Shown: positions 23,594-32,087, counted from the stretch's first letter. The stretch: 32,617 nt of DNA from an uncultured Eubacteriales bacterium (GCA_934572535.1 CAKTLJ010000018.1:1-32617); one strand, 5' to 3'. The notes: a model not told the origin generated them from the sequence alone. Translations and numbers: made by a program.

Positions 23594-24318
23594 ATGATCT
23601 CCTCCTTCTCCAGAACGGGACCTTCCCGGCAGATGCGCTTGTTGCCGTACTTGGTCTTGCAGGTGCAGCCCATGCACGCGCCGAAGCCGCAGCCCATGCG
23701 CTCCTCGAAGCTGAACTGACCAGAGGTCACGGACTTGTCATAAATGGCCTTCAGCATGGGCTCGGGGCCGCAGGTGTAGACGTGGGTGTAGCCCGCCTGG
23801 GGCATGGCGTCGGTGACAAAGCCCTTCACGCCCAGGGAGCCGTCGGCGGTGGCCACGGTGACGGGCACGCCCAGCGCCCGGAAGTCATTCTCCAGGAAAA
23901 GCTCCTCGGCCTTGTTAAAGCCCAGGATGACGGCAGGGGACTTCCCCTGGGCCAAAAGCTTCTTGGCCAGGGCGAACATGGGGGGGACCCCCGCGCCGCC
24001 GCCGATGAGCAGGGGCTTGTCCCCGGACTTGTCCAGGTCGTAGCCGTTCCCCAGGCCGGTGAGGAGATCCAGCCGCGCGCCGACGGGCAGCCTGCTCATC
24101 TGGTCGGTGCCCTTGCCGACTACCTTGTAAATGATGGTCAGGCGGCCGTCCGCCCAGTCGCAGACCGAGATGGGGCGGCGGAGGAACCTTCCCTCCAGGG
24201 CGATATTTACAAACTGGCCGGGTCCGGTGATGGCCGAGGTATCCCCGGTCAGGACCATGCGGAAGGTCCCGGGGGCCAGCGCTTCGTTGCTGGTTACGGT
24301 AAAGAGGCCTCGTTTCAC
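23587..24318 (-). CDS. pyrK: Dihydroorotate dehydrogenase 1B electron-transfer subunit
   Basis: A 243-residue FAD and [2Fe-2S] protein carrying electrons from PyrD to NAD+. FAD motif RRPISVCDW (about 47-55) and NAD-site [12 protein letters not shown]; near the C terminus a cysteine cluster C-x4-C-x2-C-x11-C (from CGFGACMGC) for the iron-sulfur centre. Start choice: GTG 24318 with GGAGG 9 bases upstream, giving [13 protein letters not shown]; the ATG-less extension upstream runs into pyrC. It starts 2 bases after the pyrC stop. Confidence 0.95.
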   Translation of the reverse strand: MKRGLFTVTSNEALAPGTFRMVLTGDTSAITGPGQFVNIALEGRFLRRPISVCDWADGRLTIIYKVVGKGTDQMSRLPVGARLDLLTGLGNGYDLDKSGDKPLLIGGGAGVPPMFALAKKLLAQGKSPAVILGFNKAEELFLENDFRALGVPVTVATADGSLGVKGFVTDAMPQAGYTHVYTCGPEPMLKAIYDKSVTSGQFSFEERMGCGFGACMGCTCKTKYGNKRICREGPVLEKEEIIW

Positions 24319-24320
24319 GA

Positions 24321-25595
24321 TCAGTTTCCTCCTTCTTCCTGCCAGGCGATCTCTCCGGCGGAGAGGGTCAGCAGGCATTTTCCAAACACGGTCCGACCGG
24401 CGAAGGGCGTGCTCTTGCCCATGGACAAAAAGTCCGCCGGGTCCACCGTGTAGCTTGCGTCCAGGTCAAAGACCGTCAGGTCGGCCACAGCCCCTTCCTC
24501 CAGGGTGGAGCCGATGCCGAACCGCTGGGCGGGCTGGGTGACCATCCGGTCAATGAGCTGCTCCAGGGTCAGGATCCCGGGCTTTACCAGCTCGGTATAG
24601 AGGACCGGGAAGGCAGTTTCCAGCCCCACGATGCCAAACAGGCTCTTTTCCAGCCCCCTGGACTTCTCTTCGGCGGAGTGGGGGGCGTGGTCGGTGGCGA
24701 TCATGTCCACGGTGCCGTCCAAAAGCCCGGCGATCAGGGCTTGACGGTCCTCCTCGCTGCGGATGGGCGGGTTCATCTTGAAGCGGCCGTCCTCCTGGAG
24801 CATGGCGTCGTTGAAGACCAGGTAGTGGGGGGTAGTCTCGCAGGTCACGTCCAGCCCCTCGGCCTTGGCCCGGCGCACCAGCTCCACGGTCTCCTTGGTG
24901 GAGACGTGGCAGATGTGATAGGCGCAGCCGGTCTGGCGCACCAGCGCCAGATCCCGCTCCACCTGCTTCCACTCGCTGGCGGAGACATTGCCCCGATGGC
25001 CGTGGGCCTTGGCGTAGTCGCCGTCGTGGATGTAGCCGCCGTTGAGCAGGCTCTCATCCTCGCAGTGGGCCACGATGATCTTTCCCAGGGCCTTGGCCCG
25101 GCGCATGGCCTCGCGCATCATATCGTCGTTCTGGACGCCCTTCCCGTCGTCGGAGAAGGCCACCACGTAGGGGGCCATGCCCTCCAGGTCGGCAAGCTCC
25201 CGGCCTTGCTCACCCACCGTGATGGCGCCATAGGGGTGGCAGTGAATCACGCTGCCTTGGGCAATGGCGTCCAGCTCCGGCTGTAAGTGCTCTGGGCTGT
25301 CGGGCACAGGTTTCAGGTTGGGCATGGGGCAGACCGCAGTGAAGCCGCCGCGGGCCGCTGCCTTGGTCCCGGTTTCGATGGTCTCCTTGTACGAAAAACC
25401 CGGCTCCCGCAGATGTACATGCACATCCACGAAACCGGGAAACAAACAGCCATGATGAAATTCAATAATACGGGCGTCGGAGACAATAGGGGCTTCCTTG
25501 GAAATGGAAATAATACGACCGTTGTCTACGAGAACAGAGACTTGATCGGCCGCGCCGTTCCGAAACACCGTCATTTGATTCAGAAGAAGTTTCAT
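24321..25595 (-). CDS. pyrC: Dihydroorotase
   Basis: A 424-residue zinc amidohydrolase cyclising carbamoyl aspartate to dihydroorotate. Zinc motif DVHVHLREPG (about 60), then GGFTAVCPMPN, HCHPYGAI, IVAHCED, YHICHVST and the catalytic IATDHAPH, all in the order of the type I family. ATG 25595 follows GGGAGGAAG; the frame extends upstream to 25694, but that stretch covers the promoter. First gene of the pyr operon, 2 bases before pyrK. carA/carB are not in the window. Confidence 0.97.
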   Translation of the reverse strand: MKLLLNQMTVFRNGAADQVSVLVDNGRIISISKEAPIVSDARIIEFHHGCLFPGFVDVHVHLREPGFSYKETIETGTKAAARGGFTAVCPMPNLKPVPDSPEHLQPELDAIAQGSVIHCHPYGAITVGEQGRELADLEGMAPYVVAFSDDGKGVQNDDMMREAMRRAKALGKIIVAHCEDESLLNGGYIHDGDYAKAHGHRGNVSASEWKQVERDLALVRQTGCAYHICHVSTKETVELVRRAKAEGLDVTCETTPHYLVFNDAMLQEDGRFKMNPPIRSEEDRQALIAGLLDGTVDMIATDHAPHSAEEKSRGLEKSLFGIVGLETAFPVLYTELVKPGILTLEQLIDRMVTQPAQRFGIGSTLEEGAVADLTVFDLDASYTVDPADFLSMGKSTPFAGRTVFGKCLLTLSAGEIAWQEEGGN

Positions 25596-25630
25596 TTCTA
25601 TCTTCCTCCCTTGCGCATAAAGATACGATT

Positions 25631-25655
25631 CTATCTGCCCTATGGTAACAGATAG
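25631..25655. promoter_or_regulatory. Palindrome over the pyr -10 region (candidate operator)
   Basis: CTATCTG (25631-25637) is inverted as CAGATAG (25649-25655) with 11 bases between, so the dyad spans the -10 element and probable start of the pyr promoter. A repressor bound here would block polymerase. The divergent LysR gene is one candidate binder; LysR sites usually contain T-N11-A, which the spacing allows. Confidence 0.55.
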
Positions 25656-25670
25656 CGCGAGTTCTGTCAA
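25642..25670 (-). promoter_or_regulatory. Promoter of the pyr operon
   Basis: On the minus strand TTGACA (25665-25670) and TACCAT (25642-25647) with a 17-base spacer. The leader would be only about 40 bases, too short for the PyrR attenuator seen in Bacillus. Confidence 0.7.
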
Positions 25671-25694
25671 TTCCCAATTCAAGAAAAACCCCAT

Positions 25695-25723
25695 TTGACA
25701 TTTTTAAGAAAGTAGGGCACAAT
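25695..25723 (+). promoter_or_regulatory. Promoter of the LysR-family regulator gene
   Basis: TTGACA (25695-25700) and CACAAT (25718-25723) with a 17-base spacer, about 45 bases before the start. It is divergent from the pyr promoter with the -35 elements 24 bases apart. Confidence 0.65.
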
Positions 25724-25769
25724 CATAGTATGGATCACTGTCTGTTCGTCCTTCGGAGGGGACGCCACT

Positions 25770-26645
25770 ATGCTGAATAAAAAGATCGAATATTTCATCA
25801 CCCTGGCCGAGTGCCTGAGCTTTACCCAGGCGGCCGCCGCCCATTCCGTCACCCAGACGGCCATCAGTCAATACATCGCCTCCCTGGAGAACAAGCTCCA
25901 GGTGCGGCTGTTTAACCGAAACGCCCACTCGGTCTCCCTCACGGACGCCGGAGAATATTTTTACGAGCGGGTCTCCTTTCTGCTGCGGTACTACGACGAC
26001 ACCAAGAAGCGCCTGATCGCCATCCAGGAGCAGTACAGCGGCTATGTGAAGGTGGGGATCGGGATGTACGAATACCGACAGACCGAGGACTTCTTCTCCC
26101 GCTTCCTGATCGCCCATCCGGAGATCAAGGTGGACATCTTCCAATACACCTATGGGGCCTTGGTGGAGAAGCTGAAATCCGGGGAGCTGGATGTCATCCT
26201 GGGCAACATGCTCTGCGAAAATGCCCTGTCGAAGGAGGCCTTTCTCTCCCGCCCCATGTTTGAGAGCTGCAACTATCTGGTGGCCGACCGGGAGATCGCC
26301 GCGAAGTATCCCGACGGGGACGCTGTTGCCATGCTCCAGAACGAGTGCCTGGTGACCAACTGCGAGGACTCCGGCCCCAACTCCATGGAAATGCTCCAGG
26401 AGATGCTCCGGCGGGAGTTTGGCGTCGTACCCGCGCGGGTCGCCCAGACCAACAGCACTAACGCTCAGCTCCTCATGGTCCGGGCCCGCCACGGCGTGGC
26501 CATCGTCCCCGACCTGCTCCACGACGAGGGAGAGGACAACCTGGTTCGGATCAAAATGAACATGGGCGACATGACCCGGTACGACATGATCCGCCTGGCG
26601 GCCAACAGCAATCCAGCCGCCCAGCTCCTTATGGACTTCCAGTGA
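25770..26645 (+). CDS. LysR-family transcriptional regulator
   Basis: A 291-residue regulator. The N-terminal winged helix-turn-helix (about 1-60) has IEYFITLAECLSFTQAAAAHSVTQTAISQYIASLE, and a linker helix leads to a type 2 periplasmic-binding-protein-like effector domain (about 92-290; YSGYVKVGIGMYE, ELDVILGNM, HGVAIVPDLL). ATG 25770 follows GGAGGGG. Position divergent from pyrC makes control of the pyr operon plausible, but LysR control of pyr genes is not the usual Firmicutes scheme, and the TRAP transporter downstream is another possible target. The effector is unknown. Confidence 0.92.
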   Translation: MLNKKIEYFITLAECLSFTQAAAAHSVTQTAISQYIASLENKLQVRLFNRNAHSVSLTDAGEYFYERVSFLLRYYDDTKKRLIAIQEQYSGYVKVGIGMYEYRQTEDFFSRFLIAHPEIKVDIFQYTYGALVEKLKSGELDVILGNMLCENALSKEAFLSRPMFESCNYLVADREIAAKYPDGDAVAMLQNECLVTNCEDSGPNSMEMLQEMLRREFGVVPARVAQTNSTNAQLLMVRARHGVAIVPDLLHDEGEDNLVRIKMNMGDMTRYDMIRLAANSNPAAQLLMDFQ

Positions 26646-26670
26646 GTTGCTGTGCCGATCAAAAAATGTG

Positions 26671-26710
26671 AAAAAATCGTGTGGGCCTGGTGGGACCCAC
26701 ACGATTTTTT
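26671..26710. terminator. Bidirectional intrinsic terminator between LysR and TRAP genes
   Basis: AAAAAATCGTGTGGG (26671-26685) is perfectly inverted at 26696-26710, with A- and T-runs at the two ends. It serves converging genes. Confidence 0.92.
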
Positions 26711-26742
26711 TAATGGAACTGGTAAAAAGCCCAAGTTTTTTC

Positions 26743-28725
26743 TCAGGCCTCTGCGGGAGGTGCGTTCTTCTTCGCGGCCATCTTGCTGAGGAAGCAGATG
26801 CCGAAGACCAGAATGATGCCGATGACGTCGGTCACGGTGCCGGGATAGACCAGCGTGAGGCCGCCGGCGATGATGACCAGACGCTGCCATAGCTTCATGT
26901 TGGAGAAGACATAGCCGCGCAGGCCCGCCGCCACGCCAAAGACGCCCAGGAACGAGGAGATGGTGGCCTGGATGGCCTGGGGGACCGAGCAGTCCACCAG
27001 GAGCAGCGCCGGGTTCATTCCGAAGCAGTAGGGCACGATGAAGGCCGCAATGGCCAAGGTCGTGGCTGTGACGGCCGTCTTCATGGGCTTCGACTTGGCG
27101 ATGGCACTGCCGGCGTAGGCGGCCAGTGCCACGGGAGGCGTGATGTCAGCTACGATGCCAAAGTAGAAGACGAACATGTGAGCCGCCAGCTGATGCATCC
27201 CCATCTTGATGAGAATGGGAGCGCAGGTGGTGGCCATGATGACGTAGTTGGCGGTGGTGGGAACGCCCATGCCCAGCACGATGCAGGTGATCATGGTGAG
27301 GAACATGGCGATGAAGATGTGTCCGCCGGAGAGACCGACGATGGTGGAGATCAGCTTCGCGCCGATGCCGGTGGTGGTGATGACGCAGGCAATGGTACCG
27401 GCGACTGCGCAGGCGATACCGACGGTCAGGGTGGAGCGCGCGCCGTTCTCCAGGGCGTCGAAGAACTTGGTCAGGTTCATGCGTGTCTCCTTGTTGAACA
27501 GGCTGACCACGATGGCTGCGCCGGTGGCTGCGATGGCCGCCAGACTCATGGTGGTCTTCATCATCATAATGACCAGCAGGACCAGGGGCAGCAGCAGATA
27601 GCCCTTTTTCAGGAACAGGGGCAGGAACTTGGGCAGCTCAGCCCGGGACAGGCCCTTCAGACCCGCGCGCTTTGCCTCCAGGTGGACGGCGATGAAGATA
27701 CCGGCAAAATACAGCGCCGCGGGTAAAATCGCGTGGACCGCGATGTAGCCGTAGTTCAGCGACGTATACTCGACCATAAGGAAGGCCGCCGCGCCCATGA
27801 TCGGGGGCATGATCTGGCCGCCGGTAGAGGCAGACGCCTCGACCGCACCGGCAAATTCCGGCCGATAGCCATTCTTCTTCATCATGGGGATGGTGACGGA
27901 ACCGGTGGTCACCGTGTTGCCCACGGAGGAGCCGGAGACCATGCCGCACAGCGCGGAGGAGATCACGGCCACCTTCGCGGGGCCGCCGCTGGAGCTGCCG
28001 GCGATGGCGTTGGCCAGCTCGATAAAGAATTGCGAGATGCCCGTTCGCTCCAGGAAGGCGCCGAAGATGACGAACAGAACGATGAAGGTGGAGCAGGCAC
28101 GGATGGGGGTGCCGATGACGCCTTCGGTGGTGTAGAAGAGGTTATAGATGTTGATGGTCAGCGGCTTCCCCGTAAAGGCGATCATGTAGATGATAAACAG
28201 CGAGGAAACGACGACGATGGGGATACCCACCGCGCGGCGGCAGGCCTCCAGCGTGACCACCACGCCGATGATGCCGATGACCAGGTCGATGGGCTCCAGA
28301 CGGATGGTGTTCGCAACGATCTTGTCCAGGTTGAACACGAAATAGAAATAGCTTCCGCCGCCCAAAACAGCCAAGATCACATCATACCAGGGGATGTAAT
28401 TGAGCTTTTTGCGGGAATCCTTTTGGGCAGGGAACACGATAAAGGTCAGGAACACAAGAATGCCAACGAAGGATGCGCGTTCGATTCTGGTTTCCCAATT
28501 CAGACCAAAGTTCAGAAGAATGCTGTAGATGGCAAATGCCACGAGCATGTAGCGCACAACGACCTTGGGAACACCGTCCCAAATGCGCACGTTGGACTCT
28601 CTGTCATACTTCGCCATGACGGCTTGTACGTCAGCTTCTGTGGTGGTCTCTTCCTCGGCCGTGATCTCGGTGTATTCAAATTCTGTCTTCGGATCTTTCA
28701 TGGATTTTTTTCCAAACAGCGGCAC
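26743..28725 (-). CDS. TRAP transporter fused permease (DctQ-DctM type)
   Basis: A 660-residue integral membrane protein. The N-terminal ~75 residues are charged and cytoplasmic; a four-helix DctQ-like part (about 55-190) is fused to a large DctM-like part (about 200-650), with GMVSGSSVGNTVTTGSVTIPMMKKNGY and LGMGVPTTANYVIMATTCAPILI, the fused-permease signatures of TAXI systems. It uses a Na+ or H+ gradient to import an organic acid delivered by the binding protein; the substrate is unknown. The start is GTG 28725, with AAAGGAGGT 12 bases upstream and the GTG giving MPLFGKKSMKD. It is the last gene of a three-gene operon. Confidence 0.94.
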   Translation of the reverse strand: MPLFGKKSMKDPKTEFEYTEITAEEETTTEADVQAVMAKYDRESNVRIWDGVPKVVVRYMLVAFAIYSILLNFGLNWETRIERASFVGILVFLTFIVFPAQKDSRKKLNYIPWYDVILAVLGGGSYFYFVFNLDKIVANTIRLEPIDLVIGIIGVVVTLEACRRAVGIPIVVVSSLFIIYMIAFTGKPLTINIYNLFYTTEGVIGTPIRACSTFIVLFVIFGAFLERTGISQFFIELANAIAGSSSGGPAKVAVISSALCGMVSGSSVGNTVTTGSVTIPMMKKNGYRPEFAGAVEASASTGGQIMPPIMGAAAFLMVEYTSLNYGYIAVHAILPAALYFAGIFIAVHLEAKRAGLKGLSRAELPKFLPLFLKKGYLLLPLVLLVIMMMKTTMSLAAIAATGAAIVVSLFNKETRMNLTKFFDALENGARSTLTVGIACAVAGTIACVITTTGIGAKLISTIVGLSGGHIFIAMFLTMITCIVLGMGVPTTANYVIMATTCAPILIKMGMHQLAAHMFVFYFGIVADITPPVALAAYAGSAIAKSKPMKTAVTATTLAIAAFIVPYCFGMNPALLLVDCSVPQAIQATISSFLGVFGVAAGLRGYVFSNMKLWQRLVIIAGGLTLVYPGTVTDVIGIILVFGICFLSKMAAKKNAPPAEA

Positions 28726-28765
28726 AAGTACCTACCTCCTTTTCTCTTTTTTGTATGGCCATCCC

Positions 28766-29248
28766 TCACTCGCAAGTGAAGAGGACCTTGCTGCTGCGGC
28801 CGCACAGGTCGCGCAGGCTGATGGTCTCTTCGCCCAGATAGAGGGTATGGTCGGAAATGGTGCCTACTACAATGACCATGTTGTCCATTTTTTTCTCGAT
28901 GTTGGAGATGATCATCTCGCCGTTCTCTCCATAGGATAGGGTCTCGCCCTCGCCCAGCTCCTCCTCGACGCCGGCCCCGAAGCCGTAGTAGATACACTGG
29001 GTGTTCCAGATCTCTCCATCCCGAATTTCAAAAACATCGCAGACCGGGCTCTTGTTCACCGAGTGGACAAACTCCACTGCAAAGGTATCGCCATTTTCCA
29101 CAGGGTATGTGGCATAGACCTGACCGCTATCCTGATTGGAAAGGACCAGATCCCTCTCCCCGGAGGAACACCCGGGAAGGAAAGCGGCCGCTGTAATGAA
29201 GATCATTACGGCGGCCGCGACCGTAGTTAATTTATGGATCCCGCTCAC
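28766..29248 (-). CDS. DUF1850 lipoprotein of the TAXI-TRAP operon
   Basis: A 160-residue protein with a lipoprotein signal (HKLTTVAAAVMIFITAAAFLPGC; lipobox FLPGC) and a DUF1850 domain (AVEFVHSVNKSPVCDVFEIRDGEI; YYGFGAGVEEELGEGE). DUF1850 proteins occur between TAXI binding proteins and fused TRAP permeases, as here, and are thought to help the transporter, but their role is unproven. Start choice: GTG 29248 has GGAG 6 bases upstream; an alternative GTG at 29266 overlaps the binding-protein stop as GTGA, adding six residues. Most homologues lack a lipobox cysteine as far as I recall, so membrane tethering here may be unusual. Confidence 0.85.
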   Translation of the reverse strand: MSGIHKLTTVAAAVMIFITAAAFLPGCSSGERDLVLSNQDSGQVYATYPVENGDTFAVEFVHSVNKSPVCDVFEIRDGEIWNTQCIYYGFGAGVEEELGEGETLSYGENGEMIISNIEKKMDNMVIVVGTISDHTLYLGEETISLRDLCGRSSKVLFTCE

Positions 29249-29262
29249 AGATCGCTCCGGGA

Positions 29263-30213
29263 TCACATGGCGCCAACTTCAGTGAAGTACTTGACAGCGC
29301 CGGGATGGAAGGGGATGTCGATGCCGGAAACCGCGTTTTCCACGCTCAGCTCAGCGCCCTTGGCGTGACCTTCAGCGATGGCATCCTGGTTGTCGAAGAT
29401 ACCCTTCACCAGGGCGTAGATGGTGTCTTCGTCCACGTCGTTGCGGGCGATGATGGTGGCCATGACCGCCACAGCGGGGACGTCCTCAGCCACGCAGCTG
29501 TAGGTGCCGCCGGGGATGACGCCGTAGGTATAGAAGCCATACTGATCCATGAGCGCGTCAGCGTGCGCCTGGTCGATGGTCAGAATGTTGAAGGAATAGG
29601 TAGAGGACAGCTCAGAGACTGCGGTGGTGGGATAGCCTGCCACCACGAAGGCAGCGTCGATGGTGCCGTTCTTCAGGGAGTCGGCGGAGTCAGCGAAGCT
29701 CTGGTTGTTCTTGGAGATGTCGTTGTCGATGTCGATGCCGTAAGCAGCCAGGATCTGACGGGCGTTGAACTCAACGCCGGAGCCTGCGTCGCCCACGCTG
29801 ATCTTCTTACCCTTCAGGTCCTCGATGGAAGTGATGTTCTTGTTGGCGATGATCTGGACATACTCGGGGTAGCAAGACATCACGGCGGAATAGCTCTCCA
29901 GGGGAGACTTACCGTCATACATGTCGGTTGCGGTGTAAGCGTAGTACATCACGTCGTTCTGAACGATGGCCAGCTGGTCAGCGCCGGTGTCGATCAGGTC
30001 GATGTTTGCGCCGGAAGCACCGGTGGACTCGACGTTGATTTTCAGGGTGTCGCTCAACTTTTCGTTCAGGACGTTGGCCAACACGCCGGAGAAACCGTAG
30101 TAGGTTCCGGAAGTGCCGCCGGTAGCCATGTTCAGGGTGTTGCCGCCGCCGCCGCAGGCGCACAGCCCCAGAGCCATGACAGCAGCCATGGTCAATGCAA
30201 GAATTCTTTTCAT
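29263..30213 (-). CDS. TAXI-family TRAP transporter substrate-binding lipoprotein
   Basis: A 316-residue lipoprotein: signal MKRILALTMAAVMALGLCACG with lipobox LGLC, then the TAXI fold (NMATGGTSGTYYGFSGVLANVL, ADQLAIVQNDVMYYAY, KISVGDAGSGVEFNARQIL, IDAAFVVAGYPTTAV). It captures the transported solute outside the membrane and delivers it to the fused permease two genes downstream. ATG 30213 follows AAGGAGG at 9 bases. TAXI proteins bind glutamate, glutarates or similar anions in characterised cases; the substrate here is not predictable. Confidence 0.95.
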   Translation of the reverse strand: MKRILALTMAAVMALGLCACGGGGNTLNMATGGTSGTYYGFSGVLANVLNEKLSDTLKINVESTGASGANIDLIDTGADQLAIVQNDVMYYAYTATDMYDGKSPLESYSAVMSCYPEYVQIIANKNITSIEDLKGKKISVGDAGSGVEFNARQILAAYGIDIDNDISKNNQSFADSADSLKNGTIDAAFVVAGYPTTAVSELSSTYSFNILTIDQAHADALMDQYGFYTYGVIPGGTYSCVAEDVPAVAVMATIIARNDVDEDTIYALVKGIFDNQDAIAEGHAKGAELSVENAVSGIDIPFHPGAVKYFTEVGAM

Positions 30214-30288
30214 CTGGATGATCCTCCTTATAAATTGGTTTCTTGGTTTCGCTGAACACAAAGGATGTCTTCAGACTTTGCGTTTTCT

Positions 30289-30317
30289 ATTGTACATAAT
30301 TTGGGTCAGAATTGCAA
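30289..30317 (-). promoter_or_regulatory. Promoter of the TAXI-TRAP operon
   Basis: On the minus strand TTGCAA (30312-30317) and TACAAT (30289-30294) with a 17-base spacer, about 70 bases before the binding-protein start. It lies in a 331-base gap (30214-30544) that holds this promoter, an inverted repeat and a terminator, and no gene. Confidence 0.7.
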
Positions 30318-30394
30318 GGGATTCTTTTCGTGTTTCGTCTATATTCCACAGAGAATCCCTGCATTTTCTTCGCTTGTTCGGGTAGAAGTTCATC

Positions 30395-30420
30395 GTTTTT
30401 GCAAGTTGTCCTGCAAAAAC
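30395..30420. repeat. Inverted repeat upstream of the TAXI-TRAP promoter
   Basis: GTTTTTGCA (30395-30403) is perfectly inverted as TGCAAAAAC (30412-30420) with 8 bases between. It sits about 80 bases upstream of the -35 element. It could be an operator or a secondary terminator of the preceding aminotransferase gene. Confidence 0.45.
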
Positions 30421-30476
30421 TCCCATTTTACCCTTTTTTCGATAAAGGGGACCATCCCAAAGCGGGGAGGACGCAA

Positions 30477-30507
30477 ACGGGGCTGTCTCTTAGCGAGACA
30501 GCCCCGT
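30477..30507. terminator. Terminator of the aminotransferase gene
   Basis: ACGGGGCTGTCTC (30477-30489) is perfectly inverted at 30495-30507 with a 5-base loop; on the minus strand it follows the aminotransferase stop by about 38 bases. The following T-run is short. Confidence 0.75.
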
Positions 30508-30544
30508 GAGGTGCTTTAGTAGGTTTTGCGGGTGGAAAGAGGGA

Positions 30545-31735
30545 TCACTTCTTGTTATAAGCCTCCAGGCCCAGAGCCAGCAGGTCCATAGCGCGGTCCA
30601 GCTTGTCAGCCTCCAGAACGTAGGCCATACGGATCTCGTTGTGGCCCTTGCCGGGGGTGGCGTACATGGACTCTGCGGGGGAGAACATGACGGTTTCGCC
30701 GTTGTCCTCGAACTCCTCCAGCAGCCACTGCTGGAACTTGTCTGCGCTGTCCACAGGCAGAGCGGCCATGATATAGAAGGCGCCCTTGGGGCAGGAGAAC
30801 ACCACGCCGGGCATCTTCTCCAGCTTGGCCACGCAGGTGTCGCGGCGCTTCTTGTACTCGTCGCGGACGGCGGCGAAGTAATCGGGGCCGACGCTGTACA
30901 GAGCGGCGGAGCCGACCTGGTCCAGGGTAGCCACGCACAGACGGGACTGGCACATCTTCATGCACTGGTCCATCAGCTCCTTGTTGCGGGAGATGATGCA
31001 GCCGACACGGGCGCCGCAAGCGGAGAAACGCTTGGAAACGGTGTCCAGAACGACGACGTTCTCAGCAGCGTCGGCATACTCACCGAAGGACTGCAGGGGC
31101 TCGCCGCCATAAACGAATTCACGATATGCCTCGTCGCCGATGATGAACAGGTCGTGCTCCTTGGCGATATCGACCATCAGGCGCTGCTCTTCGGGGGTCA
31201 GGACGACGCCGGTGGGGTTGCCGGGGTTGGTGCACATGATAGCACGGGTCTTATCGGTGATGCAGGCCTCGATCTTAGCGCGGTCAGCATAGTGATAGCC
31301 TTCCTCGGGGGTGGTGGTGATGGGCTTGATCACGCCGCCGGTCAGGGTGACCATGGTGTTGTAGTTGGGGTAGTAGGGCTCGGGGATCAGGATCTCGTCG
31401 CCTTCGTCCAGGATGGCGTTCAGAACGATCTGCAAAGCCTCGGAACCGCCGGTGGTGATCAGGATCTCGTCCTTCTCGAAGTGCATGTTCAGGTTGTCAT
31501 AGTACTTCTGGATGGCGTCGATCAAAACAGGCATACCGGGAGAAGCGGCGTACTCCAGAACGGGCTGCTCAAACTCCTTCACGGCTTCGAAGAATGCCTT
31601 GGGGGTCTCCACGTCGGGCTGGCCGATGTTCAGGTGATAGATGCTGCGGCCCTTTGCCTCGGCTGCCACTGCAAAGGGATGGAACTTACGCATGGGGGAC
31701 AGACCGCACTTTTCGATCTTGCTGGAAAACTTCAT
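30545..31735 (-). CDS. Class I/II pyridoxal phosphate aminotransferase
   Basis: A 396-residue cytoplasmic fold-type I PLP enzyme of the AspC/AlaT-like subgroup. YHLNIGQPDVETP at the N terminus, TTGGSEALQIVLNAI (PLP phosphate), PEPYYPNY, NPGNPTGVVL (about 170), DEAYREFVYGG, and the Schiff-base lysine in VSKRFSACGARVG (about 235), with the carboxylate-binding arginine near the C terminus (HNEIRMAY). It probably transaminates aspartate, alanine or a related amino acid with 2-oxoglutarate. ATG 31735 follows GGAGGTAAGGAC; the frame upstream is not coding. Monocistronic. Confidence 0.92.
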   Translation of the reverse strand: MKFSSKIEKCGLSPMRKFHPFAVAAEAKGRSIYHLNIGQPDVETPKAFFEAVKEFEQPVLEYAASPGMPVLIDAIQKYYDNLNMHFEKDEILITTGGSEALQIVLNAILDEGDEILIPEPYYPNYNTMVTLTGGVIKPITTTPEEGYHYADRAKIEACITDKTRAIMCTNPGNPTGVVLTPEEQRLMVDIAKEHDLFIIGDEAYREFVYGGEPLQSFGEYADAAENVVVLDTVSKRFSACGARVGCIISRNKELMDQCMKMCQSRLCVATLDQVGSAALYSVGPDYFAAVRDEYKKRRDTCVAKLEKMPGVVFSCPKGAFYIMAALPVDSADKFQQWLLEEFEDNGETVMFSPAESMYATPGKGHNEIRMAYVLEADKLDRAMDLLALGLEAYNKK

Positions 31736-31793
31736 GTCCTTACCTCCGTTGTATTGATACTTATTTGCTTGGTTTCCACAAAAGTTCAAGGGT

Positions 31794-31822
31794 ATTGTAC
31801 GCCTTGTGGCAGGCAATGTCAA
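31794..31822 (-). promoter_or_regulatory. Strong promoter of the aminotransferase gene
   Basis: On the minus strand TTGACA (31817-31822) and TACAAT (31794-31799) with a 17-base spacer, giving a leader of about 50 bases. It is divergent from the leader promoter at 31899. Confidence 0.75.
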
Positions 31823-31898
31823 TCGCTGAACCTATATTTTTGGTCGGAAGGAGGCGGTCATTTTTTTGTTTTTTTCGCAGTTCTCCCGCTAAACTATG

Positions 31899-31927
31899 TT
31901 GACGGAAATGGAAGAATATGCTATGCT
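31899..31927 (+). promoter_or_regulatory. Promoter of the attenuator-like leader
   Basis: TTGACG (31899-31904) and TATGCT (31922-31927) with a 17-base spacer. Transcription from about 31934 to the terminator at 32124 would give a ~190-base leader RNA. The surrounding gap (31736-32252, 517 bases) holds two divergent promoters, a small ORF, two hairpins and a terminator, and no other gene. Confidence 0.65.
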
Positions 31928-31967
31928 AAAGTTGCCAAAGAATATTTGTTGAAAGGACTTGGTGTGT

Positions 31968-32087
31968 ATGAGGCGACAGCATATCATCGAGCCATATAAC
32001 AACGACTCGCGGCATAGACGTCGGCGTCCTCTTCCCGGTGTCTGCACGCGAGCGGTGTTTGTCGAGTCTTTATTAGGGTGCGTTTGA
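31968..32087 (+). CDS. Arginine-rich 39-residue leader peptide ORF
   Basis: ATG 31968, with AAAGGA about 11 bases upstream, opens a 39-codon frame: MRRQHIIEPYNNDSRHRRRR at its start, then proline, cysteine and hydrophobic residues. The stop at 32085-32087 lies inside the terminator stem at 32076, so a ribosome stalled or translating here would change which hairpin forms. This is the layout of translational attenuators controlling antibiotic-resistance and amino-acid genes. Seven of the first 20 residues are arginine, which could sense arginine supply or stalling (inference). It may also be a chance ORF. Confidence 0.5.
   Translation: MRRQHIIEPYNNDSRHRRRRPLPGVCTRAVFVESLLGCV
32006..32052 (+). 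promoter_or_regulatory. Upstream hairpin of the attenuator-like leader
   Basis: CTCGCG (32006-32011), GCA and GAC (to 32019) pair with GTC, TGC and CGCGAG (32040-32052), with small bulges. It lies within the leader ORF and before the terminator. Its distal arm ends 24 bases before the terminator stem. Confidence 0.5.

Noticed and set aside
25596..25680. PyrR-type attenuator before pyrC
   Set aside because: The leader from the predicted promoter is about 40 bases, with no anti-terminator/terminator pair and no pyrR gene.
30506..31999. 497-residue plus-strand frame across the aminotransferase
   Set aside because: Antisense shadow rich in Gly/Val/Leu/His; starts over a terminator and runs through a divergent promoter.
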